Below are positions 33,050 through 46,600 of a stretch of 64,000 bases of DNA, piece by piece. The stretch comes from Anisus vortex (Eukaryota > Mollusca > Gastropoda > Planorbidae). A program made the translations under genes and the position numbers. The DNA lies in NCBI GenBank assembly GCA_949126835.1, contig OX421497.1, positions 41,438,226 to 41,502,225 on the forward strand, read 5' to 3'. Position 1 is the first letter of the stretch. Every line of letters starts with the position of its first letter. Below the pieces are notes generated by a model. That model was not told the DNA's origin, did no database searches, and saw only the letters and a list, made by a program, of their open reading frames with translations.

Positions 33050-36000
33050 CTTCAAGAAAACTGATCTACATAATACTAGATATGCATAATAATTTGCTTT
33101 TTTATTAATCGTAAATTAAATTAGATTATATAGGTATTTTAAAACAATCAGCAATATAAGGAAACGTGAATATATTTTGTATTATCTTTTTTCATTACAG
33201 GTCTATATAGTTATGCATCGTCTTTTTGTATAGCCTAAAATTAAACATTTTAATTCTAGCATAGAACGGCATGCCAGGTAATATATAGTTCAGTGCAAAA
33301 TACCGCTTAAAATGAACAACAACATTTTTTATAACTAAAGCAAATATAATTATTTCTTCACTTACCGAGTACATACAGTAGGAGTGGAGTAGCAAGAAGT
33401 GTGTGGGCCATTGGGCAGAGCTTTGGTGTTGGGCAAACTTTGAACTTGGAAGCGTTGCCATAAAAAAAAAAGTGATGGCTTCAGGGGAGTTAGGTTTTAA
33501 CAAAAGATTTCAGTTTCTTCCCCTTCTGTGACAAGTAATAAAAGAATAGAAAAACTCCATTGACCTTTATGAAATTGAATTCAGAGTTGTCATAAAAAGT
33601 TCCCAATCACGATGAACATTCCACAATCATTCAATCATTTAGTAATTTGTTGAGAATCTGACATCTGATCCTATATAATTATATAATTATACGATATATA
33701 ATGAACATAAAGGATGATTTACATCATCAACTTTTATTATCGGTACTCTGACGGAAAAAAATTCCTCATGAAAAGTAAACCTGCACTAACAATACTTAAT
33801 ATATTTCTTTTGTATTTAATAGCCTACTGGTTATTGTTTACACCAATGCTATTTAAATTTAGGAGAAGTCCTTCATGTAGTTGGTTTAATACAATTTTTG
33901 TTGAGAAATGTTTTGGCTAAAAATATATTAATGTTGATGGTTAATGTGATGTATTGGTGATAAACGAAATTGAAATTTTCAAATATTTTGTTATCTTATT
34001 TTTCTTTGCATTTTATTACAGTTTAAAATGATATTAAGTTGTTGGATTTTCTGGTTTGTTCAGGTAACCTATTGCTTATCCTGATGCCATTCGGGGGAAA
34101 AGGAGAAATTGTATGTATTTGCTCTTGCATACAGAATAAGAAAACAAGTTTTTATCTTTCTCTGAGTACTTTATTAGAGTTTCATTGGCTTTAGCATACA
34201 AGGGTGCTGGTGTGGCCAGCACAATGCACCAGCCGCCACTGCTTGCCCCAGTACTCAGGTGCATATAATGGATCACAACTTGTACTGGGGAGAATGGCTC
34301 TTGGAGGGCATTCTCAGGTCCCGGGGAAAAACTTGATTCTCATAACCAGTAAATAGATAGTTGACTTATTTCTATAATAAATAGTGACTGGTAGATGATT
34401 AGGGGATACAGTCTAAGTCCTACTAATAGCAATAGAAGTCAATCGTAGATTGATTAAGAAAAATCCCAAAAAGAAGAGGACATGGCGGGGTGAAGGGTGG
34501 AGCGGGGGCGGGAAGGTCTAAACAAGAAAAACCTAACTTGATATTGATATTGTTATTGGTCATACTATCCAAAAAGATAAATACAGACACAATAGTTTTT
34601 CTATTATTTTTTTTTAAAGGTTTTTAATACAGGAGCTAAGCAGAAAATAAATCTGTACAGATTTTAAATAGATATAAATATATTGGTCTAATACAAGTGT
34701 TGCACAAAAATAAATGAAGCTTCAAATTATAACAATAATTGCATAAATTAAAAACATTAAAAAAATGAATTGAATAAAAAATAATAATTCAGAATTGATA
34801 AAGTAATAATTGTAAAATAAAAAAATATATATATGAAGATGTAAAATTATTGAATACTAAAAAAATTATATTCAATTTAATTCATATCTTTATCATATTG
34901 AGCACTGTCTTCCTTTGCGGCACTCATAATAACATAGAATTTCATCAATTATATTTCTCTATTAGAAAACTGATTTGATAACATTTTTGTTCTCATGTTC
35001 TGTATGCTGGAATGAGTCCTGGATAAATTATGTATGCTAGAAGTCCTATCTTTTGATACAATGAACTGAACCGGGTTCAATAATTAATGATGAATTTAAA
35101 GTCTTATCCAACGCATCCTAATAATGAGCAAACATTTCTACAGGCCTAAACATATCCAGGCTATTGTGAGTTGATGTGTTTAGTATTACTCCTGCAAATG
35201 TGTGAGTCTGTTGGTAAATTCACTACACTGTGGTACATTTTTAATTTACTATCTTAGCATACTAAAAGGGGTTTTAGCTTCCAAATTTGTACTTTTAATT
35301 GTCCTATAAAAGAAATTGTCCATAGACAAATCATATAATTTTAAGTTCTTTAAACAAAATATATGAGCTTTTATTATAAACAATCTCAAAGTGAGCACAC
35401 ACGAAATTCAGAAGATATAAAAATTACTATAATAATTTTGTTAAGATAAACAAATAATTTTAAATTACATTACAAAATCAATTGACTAAAACAGAAGCAG
35501 ATAAATTATATAAATAAGGCCTAACTGTAAATCACTTTAGACATTTGCCTTATCAGAATATCATATTTTTCTGCACTATTTGCCTATGATGATAATATGC
35601 AAACAAAATAATAGTGCAAATATTACATCCAGATACTCGGATTAAGTATTCTGTGGAAATCATCTACTCGGTTCGGCCATACGTATTGCTAGGTTAGAGT
35701 TGAACTAAATCATTACAGACAAAAATGTCAATAAATCAATAAGACATATAACTGAGCACCATCCATATATATTTGTTTGTATCATTATCAATACTGTAAG
35801 AACATGTTATTGATAAACTTGAAGAGAATAACAAAACAATATGTCTCTAAAAGATTGGCAGGTGCAGAAAATACAATGCTGTGAAATTTTAAAACAAAAC
35901 AAAATATAAAGGTAATAAATTGTACCCTGTGTGAATTTATTTTATTCAGCAATAAAGCAAGATGGGAGATAAATTAAAAGTTGTTTACATGCAGGGGTTC

Positions 36001-37213
36001 AATTCTATTGGAGCAGAGTTTAAATGTCTACTTGTGCCAGCCAATCACAATACACTAAAAAAAAAACACATGACACTTAAAAAAAAACTTTATATCTGCT
36101 GCTGAAACAGGAAACTATGAAACTTGGCCTGTGTGAGAAGTATGAAATATTGGCAGGATATTTTGTCGATCAGACACAAGACTTCTCATTACTTTGGCCA
36201 AAACTGAAGTCCAATTTCATCTGCTGTTTATAGGAAAAAAACAAAATAACATCTGAAAAATAATTTTTTAAGTGCTCAACTGTGTGTGTAATATATAGAT
36301 ATATAGCTTAGTGCTTAAACAAAATTTTCTTAACTAAATTGTTACAATTTTAACACACAAAAACATATATGTCAGAATAGAAAAATATATCATGTAAATA
36401 TTTATTATTTTAAGGTTACTACATTAGAACACCCATACAGTTTTTAAACAAAGTTCTATTGGTTAAAAATGGGGAGAGGGGCAGGTAGGGTTGATATAAA
36501 TATAATTTAAACAGTTTTAGTATATTCTAATACTATATTTATATCTATACAAAGTATTCAATGCCCTTGTCCAAAATAAACTGAATCTCAACATCTATAA
36601 ACAGATAATCCCTGTCTGCTTTATTTCTACTCAGAGGGGAGACAACACAGAAAACTCCTGTCATTATCAGACTTACCTGATAGAAAGAGGGACTATTACG
36701 GGCGATGCCACATCCATGACTTAAGCCTAGTCTTGAATAAAGATAAGAATCTCTAATGATAATACTATGTTTGGTTTTCCTGGCAAGCTCTGGCAAACTA
36801 TAAATACATTGTCAAATGCAAACTTTGAAAGAAGAAGAATATATCTAAACTAGTCCCTTGCAAAAGAGATCAACCCACAACTAAGAACATTTTTATCTCT
36901 AGGAAACGAGATGCACAAGAAAAAAAATCTAAACCCAACGGAACTTGCAGCAGATTTACAAATACAACTATTCACTATGAATGGGCTTCTACCACTTGCA
37001 TAAGAATATTTTTCTTTGTTTTCCTGTAAATAAATTTTTCCAGACAGTGGGGAACAAGAAATGGACGCACAATTACCCAATTGAAAATATTGATGCTACA
37101 AAGCCTAGGAACTGGATTGACCCTACACAGTTAGCATATCAGTTCTACTCAAAATACTTGTTTATATTCAACTAAGTACATTCAAAATACCAGCTCTTAT
37201 TAACAGTAGATCA
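33050..37213. other. Intergenic, nothing recognised apart from one SINE fragment
   Basis: This is AT-rich sequence. At 34200-34262 on the minus strand a diverged fragment of SINE family 1 is visible (GTGGCCAGCACAATGC). Open frames of 60-100 codons have no family features. Confidence 0.5.
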
Positions 37214-37488
37214 AAAGTAAAAAGTATCCCATCGGATAACATTGATCCATAGGGTCTGAGAAGCAGCGCTCACTAGTTTCTGTGGCCATGGCATACTAGG
37301 GGACTGTGTGGCCAGCACAATGCCCAGCCGCCTTTACTTTACCCCAACTAATGTCAGGTACTCATCAGAGCTGGGTAGACTCAGGGAAACCCTCCAGACC
37401 TGAGAATACATCCTGGGCTTCACCAGGATTCGCACCCAGGACCTTCAGTCCGCCAGCCAAACCCCCTGCCGCTCGGCCACCATGCCCC
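37214..37488 (-). mobile_element. tRNA-derived SINE, family 1, full-length copy
   Basis: On the minus strand it starts near GGTGGCCGAGCGGCAGGGGG, has a B-box-like GGTGCGAATCC, and carries the body AGCTCTGATGAGTACCTGAC. It ends with a segment matching AAACTAGTGAGCGCTGCTTC and TACTTTTTACTTT. It matches the plus-strand copy at 54881-55158 over most of its length. Confidence 0.8.
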
Positions 37489-40400
37489 ATCTAAACATCA
37501 CTGATAAAACCAGTCATGTGACTCAAGTTAGTCAATATATTTTAGTATAGAGAGAGAGATAAAAAAAAAAGGTACAAGTCTCTTTCAAATTATTTCTGCC
37601 ACAATGAACAAATCTAGTACAAAATACTTTGTTTGTAAATTTAAGAAAAAATATTGTGCAATGTATAATAATCCTGAGCTGAAGGTCTGAACATTTGCAA
37701 GAGATACAACAAATAATAATATACATATTGCAAAAAAAATAAATAGTTTCAATAAAAAAAAATGAATTCTTTCTGTAATAACAATGTAAAAAAATATTAT
37801 TTAAACATTAAAATAAAGGCTGTAGCAACAATTGCATTTTTTATGATGGTCAGACTCATAGACTCGTTCACAGACCAACAAAAGAAAAACTATATAAAAA
37901 ACAATATAAACTTATTGCAGTACTTCTTCAAGAATTAGTGTATAGGTTAAAGGATTAGAAGGATTAGTATTTAGAGACTAATGTTGCAAGAATATTTTTT
38001 GTATTAGTATTAGTTCAGTGTATAAGTTTACAAGTACATTACTATAAAATGTAGAAACCTGGTGGAGCTTACACTAACATGCAGGTGAATCTATAAGCAA
38101 TAGATATTCTATTGACTCAAACATTAGAAGAAACACAAAGAGGTGTTCATCAAGGCAATACACAACAAGGTTTAAGTTATCAAACACTCACAGCAACTTC
38201 TAAGCTAAACATGTAACATTAATCACTGTGGACTTAATTGTATCAAATGTGTCCTTATTTTTGAACCACGTGTGGCCAACATATCATGTGACCCAACCAG
38301 TTTTAAAACCACATAATGTGGTTAACCAGTTTTAAAACCGCACTAATTACAGTGACCCTATGGAGAGCTTTGTTGGATGTATTAATTGTTCCATTTCAGA
38401 AATAAAAAATTGAGCAGATAAAAAAATTAATAATTACTTTTACTTTCTAAAACAAACTGGCAAAGTTATTGATATATAATATTATATGTTGACCAATTTT
38501 TTTTTTGTCATGTAGAGCCAAAAAGAGTGTCACAGACAGTTAATATAAAAAACAACAACTCTTTTTGAAACATGTTAAGAAGCAAATAATTTTGATTTGT
38601 TTCTGATTGTCTGAATCTTTGAAAAATTACTTTTCCATTTAGTGAGAGGTGAAATTCTTATGCCATTAATGCCAACTTGGGTATATTTTGCAATGTTTAA
38701 GCTAATGGTAAACTGGTTCTAATCAACAATTGATGATTGGTGTGATGCTACTCACTAACCGGTAATAAAGTTGGTAAAAACTGATTTCTCACTATCTGTA
38801 AAGTACCGGTAATGTGTAAAAAAGGGTCCTAAATCTTTTTTTAGATTCTGATTTTTTAAAATGTTCCTTAACTTATTGGTATATCTGTGAAATTTAAAAG
38901 TACAATTTTTTTTAAATAGTAATTACCTAGCTCTTTCATAATGTCAAAATGTCTTAAGAACAATTATTGTCAAGTGGATTAAATTTTATTTTATATATAA
39001 TCAATAACTGCTTGTGTACTACTGAATCATTATCAATGCATGAATAAAAATTTTATAGCCATCAATCTGTATTCATCCAGCTAATATATCTATATATCGG
39101 GGCTTTAAGTGTTGAAAATCCTTATTGTTTTATATATTTCACAAAAACGTCTGACCGTACCAAACGTCATGTGATTCGGCATAAATTTTGAACCAGTTAA
39201 TCAATTTTAGATTTTTTTTTCACTAATTTATTGATAAATGAAAAATTTTCCAAAAAATTAAACATCTTACTTATCCCCCTTGTTGGATCTTGTCACTAAT
39301 ATATTTTTTTTAATGACTGAACATACTTTTTTGAAATAATGAAATGACATAAACATGTAATAAAAAATATTACGCTCTATGTCAATTATTGAATTATTAA
39401 AGTATTGTATATAATTTATTCTTACAGTTCTCAATTATAATTATATGGATATAAATGATCCAAATAAAAAAAAAAAATTAATGAATGATGAATAGGAAAA
39501 TGATAGAAAGTTAAAGACAGGGTATAATTATCAATTATTTTGCTTCAGATGCTATACATTTCACAACACAAAGTGGATCTAAGATTTTACGGTGCTTTGA
39601 AGACAACATTATTCCCATTCTTGTATGATTGCTTGGTAGCTATTTACAATCAGTAGGCCGATGTCAATTTCTGTCACTAAAAGCTATGAAAGTGGCAAAC
39701 ACATCAAGTCATTTACTCCTTAAGTGTCTACCATTATCATTAACCCTTACAGTCCCGGGCGCGTATATAGCGGGACTGAAGATAGCATAGAAGAAAGTAG
39801 GTCGGTACAGGAAGGGTTAATGTCTTGTTTCTGTGTAGCACTGGAGACTAACAGACGCCAAATCTAAACAAACAACTGATTTTATTTTTGAAGTATAATA
39901 CGACCGACAACACTTCCATTATTTGGATGAATTCAAATTTACGGTAAACAGTACTGTTAGAAGAACGACGTTATTTGTATCAGCAAAAATTCAATATGGG
40001 TCATGGGTTTCAATTCACATGACCAGGTTCAATTGAATTTGAGACTAAAAAAGAAGAAATAGACATTCATGACAGAGTAAGAGAACATTTATTAATAAAC
40101 AATGAAACATTTCACAAACACAACGTGAGAACCAGACAAGTGCTAGAATATATAGAAAAAATTCATAAGTCCAGGCTGCCTGAAACATTCTTGACATGAA
40201 GCAGCTCCAACACTTGAAAGTCTGATACACAAACAGCAGAAATAATCAGCGGTAATGTTTTTGTACTGAGCTGCTTTAAGGTCTAAACCTATGTGAAGAC
40301 TTAATGTGAATAAAAGGAAGATAAATGATATTTTTTTTAAAGAGCAATAAAAATTGGAAACAAAAACAATTTATCGTCAATAAAAATACAGGAGATTTAA

Positions 40401-40867
40401 AAAAATGTAATGACAATTTTACATGTTATGGAAAAAATAAAACAACCTCCATAAGTCTCACACTTCCAGCACCAGCCGCACCAGTATTTCAACAATATTT
40501 CCACCAACCCATTACGCTCCCATATGCCCAATGTGTTTATATTTCCGTCATAGAAGATTACAAGCTATCTACCCAATTTAAACATAAAAATTAGGGCGCA
40601 CCCATTTAACCCCCAGTTTCAGGCACATTTGTTTTTGTATAGAGGAGTAGTACATTTTTTTTTTTAATTAAGAAAATAAACCAATTGCAGAGTGGTTTCT
40701 ATCAAACATATCGCATCGCCAGATGGAAAATATATGTCAGCACTTGGGTATCAATTGTAAATAATAGCTAGTACAATCTGCATTTAGTTTGACCAATCTA
40801 TCTGGTACTTCACCTTCACCTATCCCTTAACCCGTGGGTGGGTCGTTGGGGCACCATCATTGACTGT
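37489..40867. other. Intergenic, nothing recognised
   Basis: AT-rich sequence without convincing genes, RNAs or repeats. Short open frames are Lys/Asn-rich or Cys/Phe-rich chance frames. Confidence 0.5.
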
Positions 40868-40884
40868 TAACAATCTCTTACCAT

Positions 40885-42475
40885 TTGATCCGGTCCTGTG
40901 AGGCCCTTTGGGACAGGCCGGTCCACTCCTTGATGTTGTCTTCCCATCTCTTCTTTTGCCTGCCTCTTTTTCTTCCTCCCTGGACTGTGCCCTGCATTAT
41001 AGTCTTTGAAAGACCTCCAGATCTTGCTACGTGTCCATACCATCTCAGTTTTTTCTTCTTAACTCATTTGCTACTAACCTAGTTTCCAAAGACACCTCGG
41101 GAAATACTAGCCAAAGGGAAGAAACTCCGTATTAAATTTAGTAAATTATTTTTTAATATTTTTTTAATTACTAAATATTCCCCAAAGTGAATACAAATTA
41201 CATCATAAAATAGATAAATATCTTAGCTTTCTGGAAATGTATACTTTTATACATAAAAAATGCCAAATTATCGGTAGAATAATTTGCTGAGTGTTGAGAC
41301 CCTAAGATTTGGCTAAATATTTTCACTAGCCCTAGCGTCAAAGTCCGATAAAGTATAAAAAAGCCCATAAATCGAGTTGTAATGGAAATTCATCTAAGTC
41401 TATATCTGCAGCATCCTTATTATCAGAACTGTTGTTAAATGTTATATTTGGAGGTATAGAGCTATTGATAAATAAAGTAAAAAATTAAAAGCGAAGGCTA
41501 TAAAAAAAAGTATTACAAGACGAAAGGCCAGTGAAAACTACCCGTATTTTGAACGCGCAGCGCAAAAAAACAAAACTAGATAAAAACATCCGGTTTTTAT
41601 TAACGAAACAGACTATATTCCTACTTTTTAAAAGCTATGCATGGCGAAAAATCAAGAAACGACAATAGGTTAGTCACACACGTGGCGGCCGCTTTAGGAC
41701 GCATTAGTACGGAGGGGGGTAGGTCGCATTGAGTCGCAGTAGTAGCAAATGAGTGAGAAGGTCCTCGTATGGGCCGATGACAGCAGCTATTTTGTTTCGG
41801 ACCACTTCGTTAGTGATATGTTCTGTATAGGAGATGCTCAATATCTTACGGTAGCATCTCATCTCTAGTGCACTGATTCTTCTTTTGAGGTCTGCAGTGA
41901 GTGTCCAAGCCTCGCATTTATACAAGAAGACCGACGTCGCCAGAGAGCGCATTAGTCGAATCTTTGATCTGAGAGAGAGCTTCTTGCTTTGCCAGATGTG
42001 TTTGTGTTTGCTCAGCGCTGCTGTTGTCTGGGCTATTCTGGCAAGAATTTCTGGCTTTGACCCTTCGTCGGATATTATGGCCCCTAAGTATTTGAAGGTG
42101 GAGACCTCTTCGAGTTTTTGCCCGTTTATCCGAATTTCACTTGTGAAAGTTTTATTTACCATGACCTTGGTCTTTTCTGCATTGATTTCCATACCATACG
42201 CCTCTGATGTTTTCCCTAGTTTTACAGTGAATTCTTTTAATTCGTCCTCGCTGCCAGCTAGGCCGTCAATGTCATCTGCGAAGCGCAAGTTATTATAATT
42301 CGCCCGCCTATGCTGACTGTTCCGACGTGATCTTCTAACACACCTGACAATCCTTTCAAGGAAGAGGTTGAAGAGGATGGGGGAAAGTAGACATCCTTGT
42401 CTAACACCAACAGTGGTTTTGAACCAATCTCCCTGTTTGCTGTTGAAGAGTACTGCGCTAGTTGCTGGTACTGGA
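40885..42475 (-). pseudogene. Broken LINE: reverse transcriptase and C-terminal domain, split by an insertion
   Basis: From 42475 leftwards the minus strand encodes RT motifs: F-K-T-T-V-G-V-R-Q-G-C near 42400, F-A-D-D-I near 42275, Y-G-M-E-I-N then K-T-K-V-M near 42180, and Y-L-G-A-I-I-S. Around 42290-42350 the reading changes frame twice, so the enzyme is dead. The part after the thumb (Y-E-D-L-L-T, near 41760) is interrupted. It resumes at 41060-40885 with R-W-Y-G-H-V-A-R-S-G-G-L-S-K-T and R-Q-K-K-R-W-E-D-N-I. The endonuclease half is missing (5' truncation). Non-LTR family is certain; I do not assign a clade. Confidence 0.9.
41062..41754. mobile_element. 693-bp inserted element with ACTCATTTGCTACT inverted ends
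   Basis: ACTCATTTGCTACT at 41062-41075 is complemented by AGTAGCAAATGAGT at 41741-41754. The segment sits exactly where the LINE protein is interrupted, so it inserted after the LINE. It has no long frame. The superfamily cannot be named from these ends. Confidence 0.7.
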
Positions 42476-43455
42476 AGGGTTTAATAACATTATTTTGTAA
42501 GCTAATCTTAAACAAAATGTGAAAAAAAAATTAATAGCTTAAAAATAAGCACAATGTAATATTCTTTTATTAATTATAATTAATAGGTAAATAATAAAAC
42601 TGATCTAAAAAAAATGTTTATCAATAAAACACCATACCACTGAGACAATATTTTAAAAATAAATGTTCACACAAAAATATATATATTTAACAAAAGTTTG
42701 CTTGCAATAGGAAGCTTATAAAAAGGTTATTTTTTACTCCATCTATATTTGCAGCACAGCTACTTATTTATAAAATCTTGAGTTGTGCATGTGAAGTTAA
42801 ACTTACTTAGCTCATATTGTCATTAAGTGCAGTATTCTTTTTTTGCAGTGATTTTAAACGTACAATAGCACTATTGCTGTGCTAACAAAAGCAGTGTTAC
42901 TTTTTCTCTTAAAATTTACAAGTCAGTCATAAAATATTGACTTGTATAAGGGGCAAGGGTGTTAACTCTCAGCAGCAATACGGCCCATTGAGTTATTAAG
43001 AAAAACAGAAACACTAATATATAGTTATTTATTATTTTAATAACTAATCAGTAGTACATCCCTTAATTAATCATCAAGTATACCTGTCAACACAAAAAAT
43101 TATACCTTTACAAAAATGCATAATTAAATGCTAAATGGCAGCAAAAAAAATAATTTAACTCTTAGCACTGTTGTCAACTCTAAATTATTAAATTAAAGTA
43201 AAATTACGTTAAAAAGACACACACAAAAAATTTCTGACCTGAAGTTGCAATTATAATCAGACTATATTATCAATTAAACTTGATGAAATGCAAAAAATAC
43301 ATTTTGAAAGCATGATGTAAAGATTTCTTTATCAATAAACTTGATATGCTGAAATATCAGAAACAATTACAATAATAAAATAATTTTTTTCTATAACATA
43401 TCTTAATTTAAATGACTACAAGAACTGGTATTTTCAATATGCTGCTAGGTGTCAT
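42476..43455. other. Downstream flank of the DUF4139 gene, nothing else recognised
   Basis: AT-rich sequence after the minus-strand stop. AATAAA on the minus strand (43033-43028) is a possible polyadenylation signal about 420 nt beyond the stop, unproven. Confidence 0.4.
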
Positions 43456-43647
43456 CTAGTTCCCGAAGGCGGATGTGGTCTCAATGTCTTCGCTAGCCGG
43501 GTGCTCCACTGTGTACTTCAGGACGACGTCTGCCTTGTCCATCTCCTTGATGTCCAGATCCCACTCCACGTTGTTGGACTTGGTCAGTTTCACACCTTCG
43601 TTCTTCTCAGGGTGTTTGCTGTCGATGACTGGCAGCAGGAGATTTAC
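43456..43647 (-). CDS. DUF4139 protein, last exon
   Basis: On the minus strand it follows a ttttaccag acceptor in phase 0 and ends at TAG (43458-43456). It encodes 63 residues beginning V-N-L-L-L-P-V-I-D-S and including V-E-W-D-L-D and L-K-Y-T-V-E-H-P, the last strands of the domain. The Trp of the E-W-D-L motif and the Tyr of K-Y-x-V-E-H-P are family-conserved. Confidence 0.93.
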   Translation of the reverse strand, partial: VNLLLPVIDSKHPEKNEGVKLTKSNNVEWDLDIKEMDKADVVLKYTVEHPASEDIETTSAFGN

Positions 43648-46600
43648 CTGGTAAAATAAAAACACATGAATGATATTATGTGTGTATAGCTTGGTACAAT
43701 AGTTTTCATACTGTATTTAGTTCATTTAGAGTTATTTATTTATATTTGATTTGGCTTAGAGATTATTTATTATGATGTAATAGCACCATTATGTTTTCTC
43801 ATAGTCTCTACAACTTTCTAGTATGCATTTTCTTTCGCATTCTGAAAAACTTCATGGAAAATACATTCTAGCACTTTCTTCGCCAAAATTTATATTAGGC
43901 ACACAGAGGTGTAGTTTGTTGTTGCTGTGAAGTTGAATGTTATTATTGGACACAAGTTAAAGCATTAAATTCTTCTTTAAACGATCATTGAGTGGCTTGA
44001 GTGTATAATTTCATAGTGAGCCAGACCTTTGACGGACGACAGAAGACTTGGGTTGTAATAATGAGCTTACAATGAACACATAAACACCACAAACTTTGGT
44101 GATACTAAATTAAAGTGGCGTGACAAATGAAAAAAAAAGGGAGTGGTGTGTATGTGCATTATAAAAACAAAGGGCCCTAAAAATCAATTTTGGCAACTTT
44201 GGTCTGTGTCTTACAGTCATTGGCAACTTTTGTCTGTCTTTCACACCTTGACAACATTAGTCTTTGTCTTACAGCCATTGGTAACTTTTGTAAGCAATTG
44301 AGGTCAATGGTGTAAACTGTAAATACTTTTTTTTTTCATTTAATAGAAGAATTATAAACTGACTTAAATTAATTAATTTAATAAAACAATTCATTTAGAG
44401 CTAAATTAATAATTTTAATAAGACTATTCATTAAAAACTGATTTTGATTAATTTGTTCAATAAAACTATTTGTTCATGAACTGACCTTGATTTTTTCATC
44501 CAAGCTGCGGGGCAGGTTGTCCCTGACCAAAACTTTGACAGCGTAATTATGCAGATTCTTAATCTCGATGCCCTGCTCGTATGCGGTGATGTGCGACTTG
44601 GAGATGAGCCCGCTGGACGAGCTGACTTTGTTCACTGGCTTGTAGTCCACTCGGATGCTTGGGTCCACACCAAGGGAACATTCAAATTCTTCCTTAGGGG
44701 CTACCGATCTGATCTCAGCCTGCACAGTGAGCATTCAAATAAGCTCATTACATTATTTCATTACATTTTTTAATGTATAGACATAAGATCACTTTCATTC
44801 TGAATAGAATTATGATAATACCTGCACATAAATTGGATTAGTAAGCAAACTTAAATTTTGGAGATTATTTACAACAGGGGTTATAACTCTAAAATAATTT
44901 TTAAATTACCAAGCTTCATACAAACTAATTTATATATTGGTTTATGTGCAATATCTAATTTTTTGGTAGCATATATAGTTAGTCTAAGTGGATTTTTTTT
45001 AAGTAACCTCAGAATTTTTTTTTTTTTATTTCAATTTTAGAAAAATTTTCACACTTTCCCAAACCTTGGTCGATTTTCCCAAACTTTCACAGACCCATGA
45101 GCTCTGTAACATATGTGGGGGCTTGTGTGGCCAAGGAAATGCTTTTCCCAGTAGCTGTAATGAACCCTTTTGAGATAATTAGAGGCAGAGAGCTTGAAAA
45201 ATAAAGTCCTGACATTTATTAAGATTTGTAGCCTCAAGATGTTCCAATAGGTCTTTCACAAACTCTCTGGCTAGACCAACAGACCTGTATTCTTCAGTCT
45301 TCAAATATTTAGTAAGTGCACATAGAATCTAACACTGCACAGTAACCAATATAAAACAAGACTTAGCTACATTACCTTAGCAACGAAACTGTTGTCCAGG
45401 AAGATGTTGGTGCGTCCGGCCAGCAGAGTGTACTGGGAGTTGTTGACCACTTTGGCCTGCAGGAAGGCGTGGGGCACAATTTTAGGCACAGTCAGGTAGC
45501 TCAGGGTCGGCTTCAGGTCAATGATGGCCACTGTCACCTGCAATAGAAGGTTCCCAAATAGTACACTGAGGCCTCTCGCTTATTGTAAAGTAAAAACAGG
45601 TACAAACAAAAAAGTCGGCCTCATTTTAACAAGCAAGACTCAAACTGAAACCACGAATAAGTGTAAGACACAGTAATCTTCAGTATGAAATAAACTACTT
45701 TAAACCTTAATGATAGAATGAACACATTATTTTTTTTCCTTTAAGTCAAAGAAAGTGCATCCAGCAGTTGGGTAATTTGAGAATGTTTCAAATGGATTTT
45801 GTTATTTTACCTCAATCTACAGAATTGTTACAGCCTTCTGAGATCAAATCAAAATGATGAGTTAACCCTTGTTTACATAGTGCAGACATAGTACTCCAAC
45901 TTATGTTACCAATGGTTTTATCTCTATGTATGTCTTTCTTAGATTTTCATAGTTGAGTATTAGAGGCTTTGAGCAATATTGCCTACCGGGTAGTTTGACT
46001 TTTTTCCTGAAGTGTTTTTAAATTTGGTGTTATATTTTTTAGTTGTGAATATTCACTTGTCTTGAGCTTTATAGCTCTTTTAACTCTTTATCTCGCTTCA
46101 TTCTTAGCCAGTGTCTTCATTCTGACTAAATTATTTTCATGAACCAATTTTTCTGATATCTTGATCAGTGCTCTCTAACTGCCACTTTGTTCACTGAACA
46201 GCTATGTACATAGTAATAGTGTCAAGACACTGAATGTCTAAAAAAAACGGATCAGCCTCTTATGCCCAGGGCATAATGATGTTAAGGAATGGATCAAGGG
46301 GGGGACACACCAAGATCCTGTCTGAGACTAGCCTACCCACTGCACAAAGATAAGGTGTGTTGCGCAACATGCACTACACTTCAGTCCCCACCTGCAGAAT
46401 TCAATTTGGACCATTATTGTGCTGGCTCACCCGTATACCTGCACTGTTGCCCGGTAGCAAAAATCCCAGGACTATAGGTCTGGACATCCAGGCACTAGCG
46501 CAGGTTTAAGACGGGCTGTTGCGCTCATTGCTTCCTCCCCACCGAGTCTCGAGGCAGGGGCTGTTCCTATGCGTTAACCCACTGGCGTGCTCCTAATGTA

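Noticed and set aside
36545..37175. Short frames around 36.5-37.2 kb as a small intergenic gene
   Set aside because: Several overlapping 60-80 codon frames on both strands with no domain, no splice structure and no codon signal.
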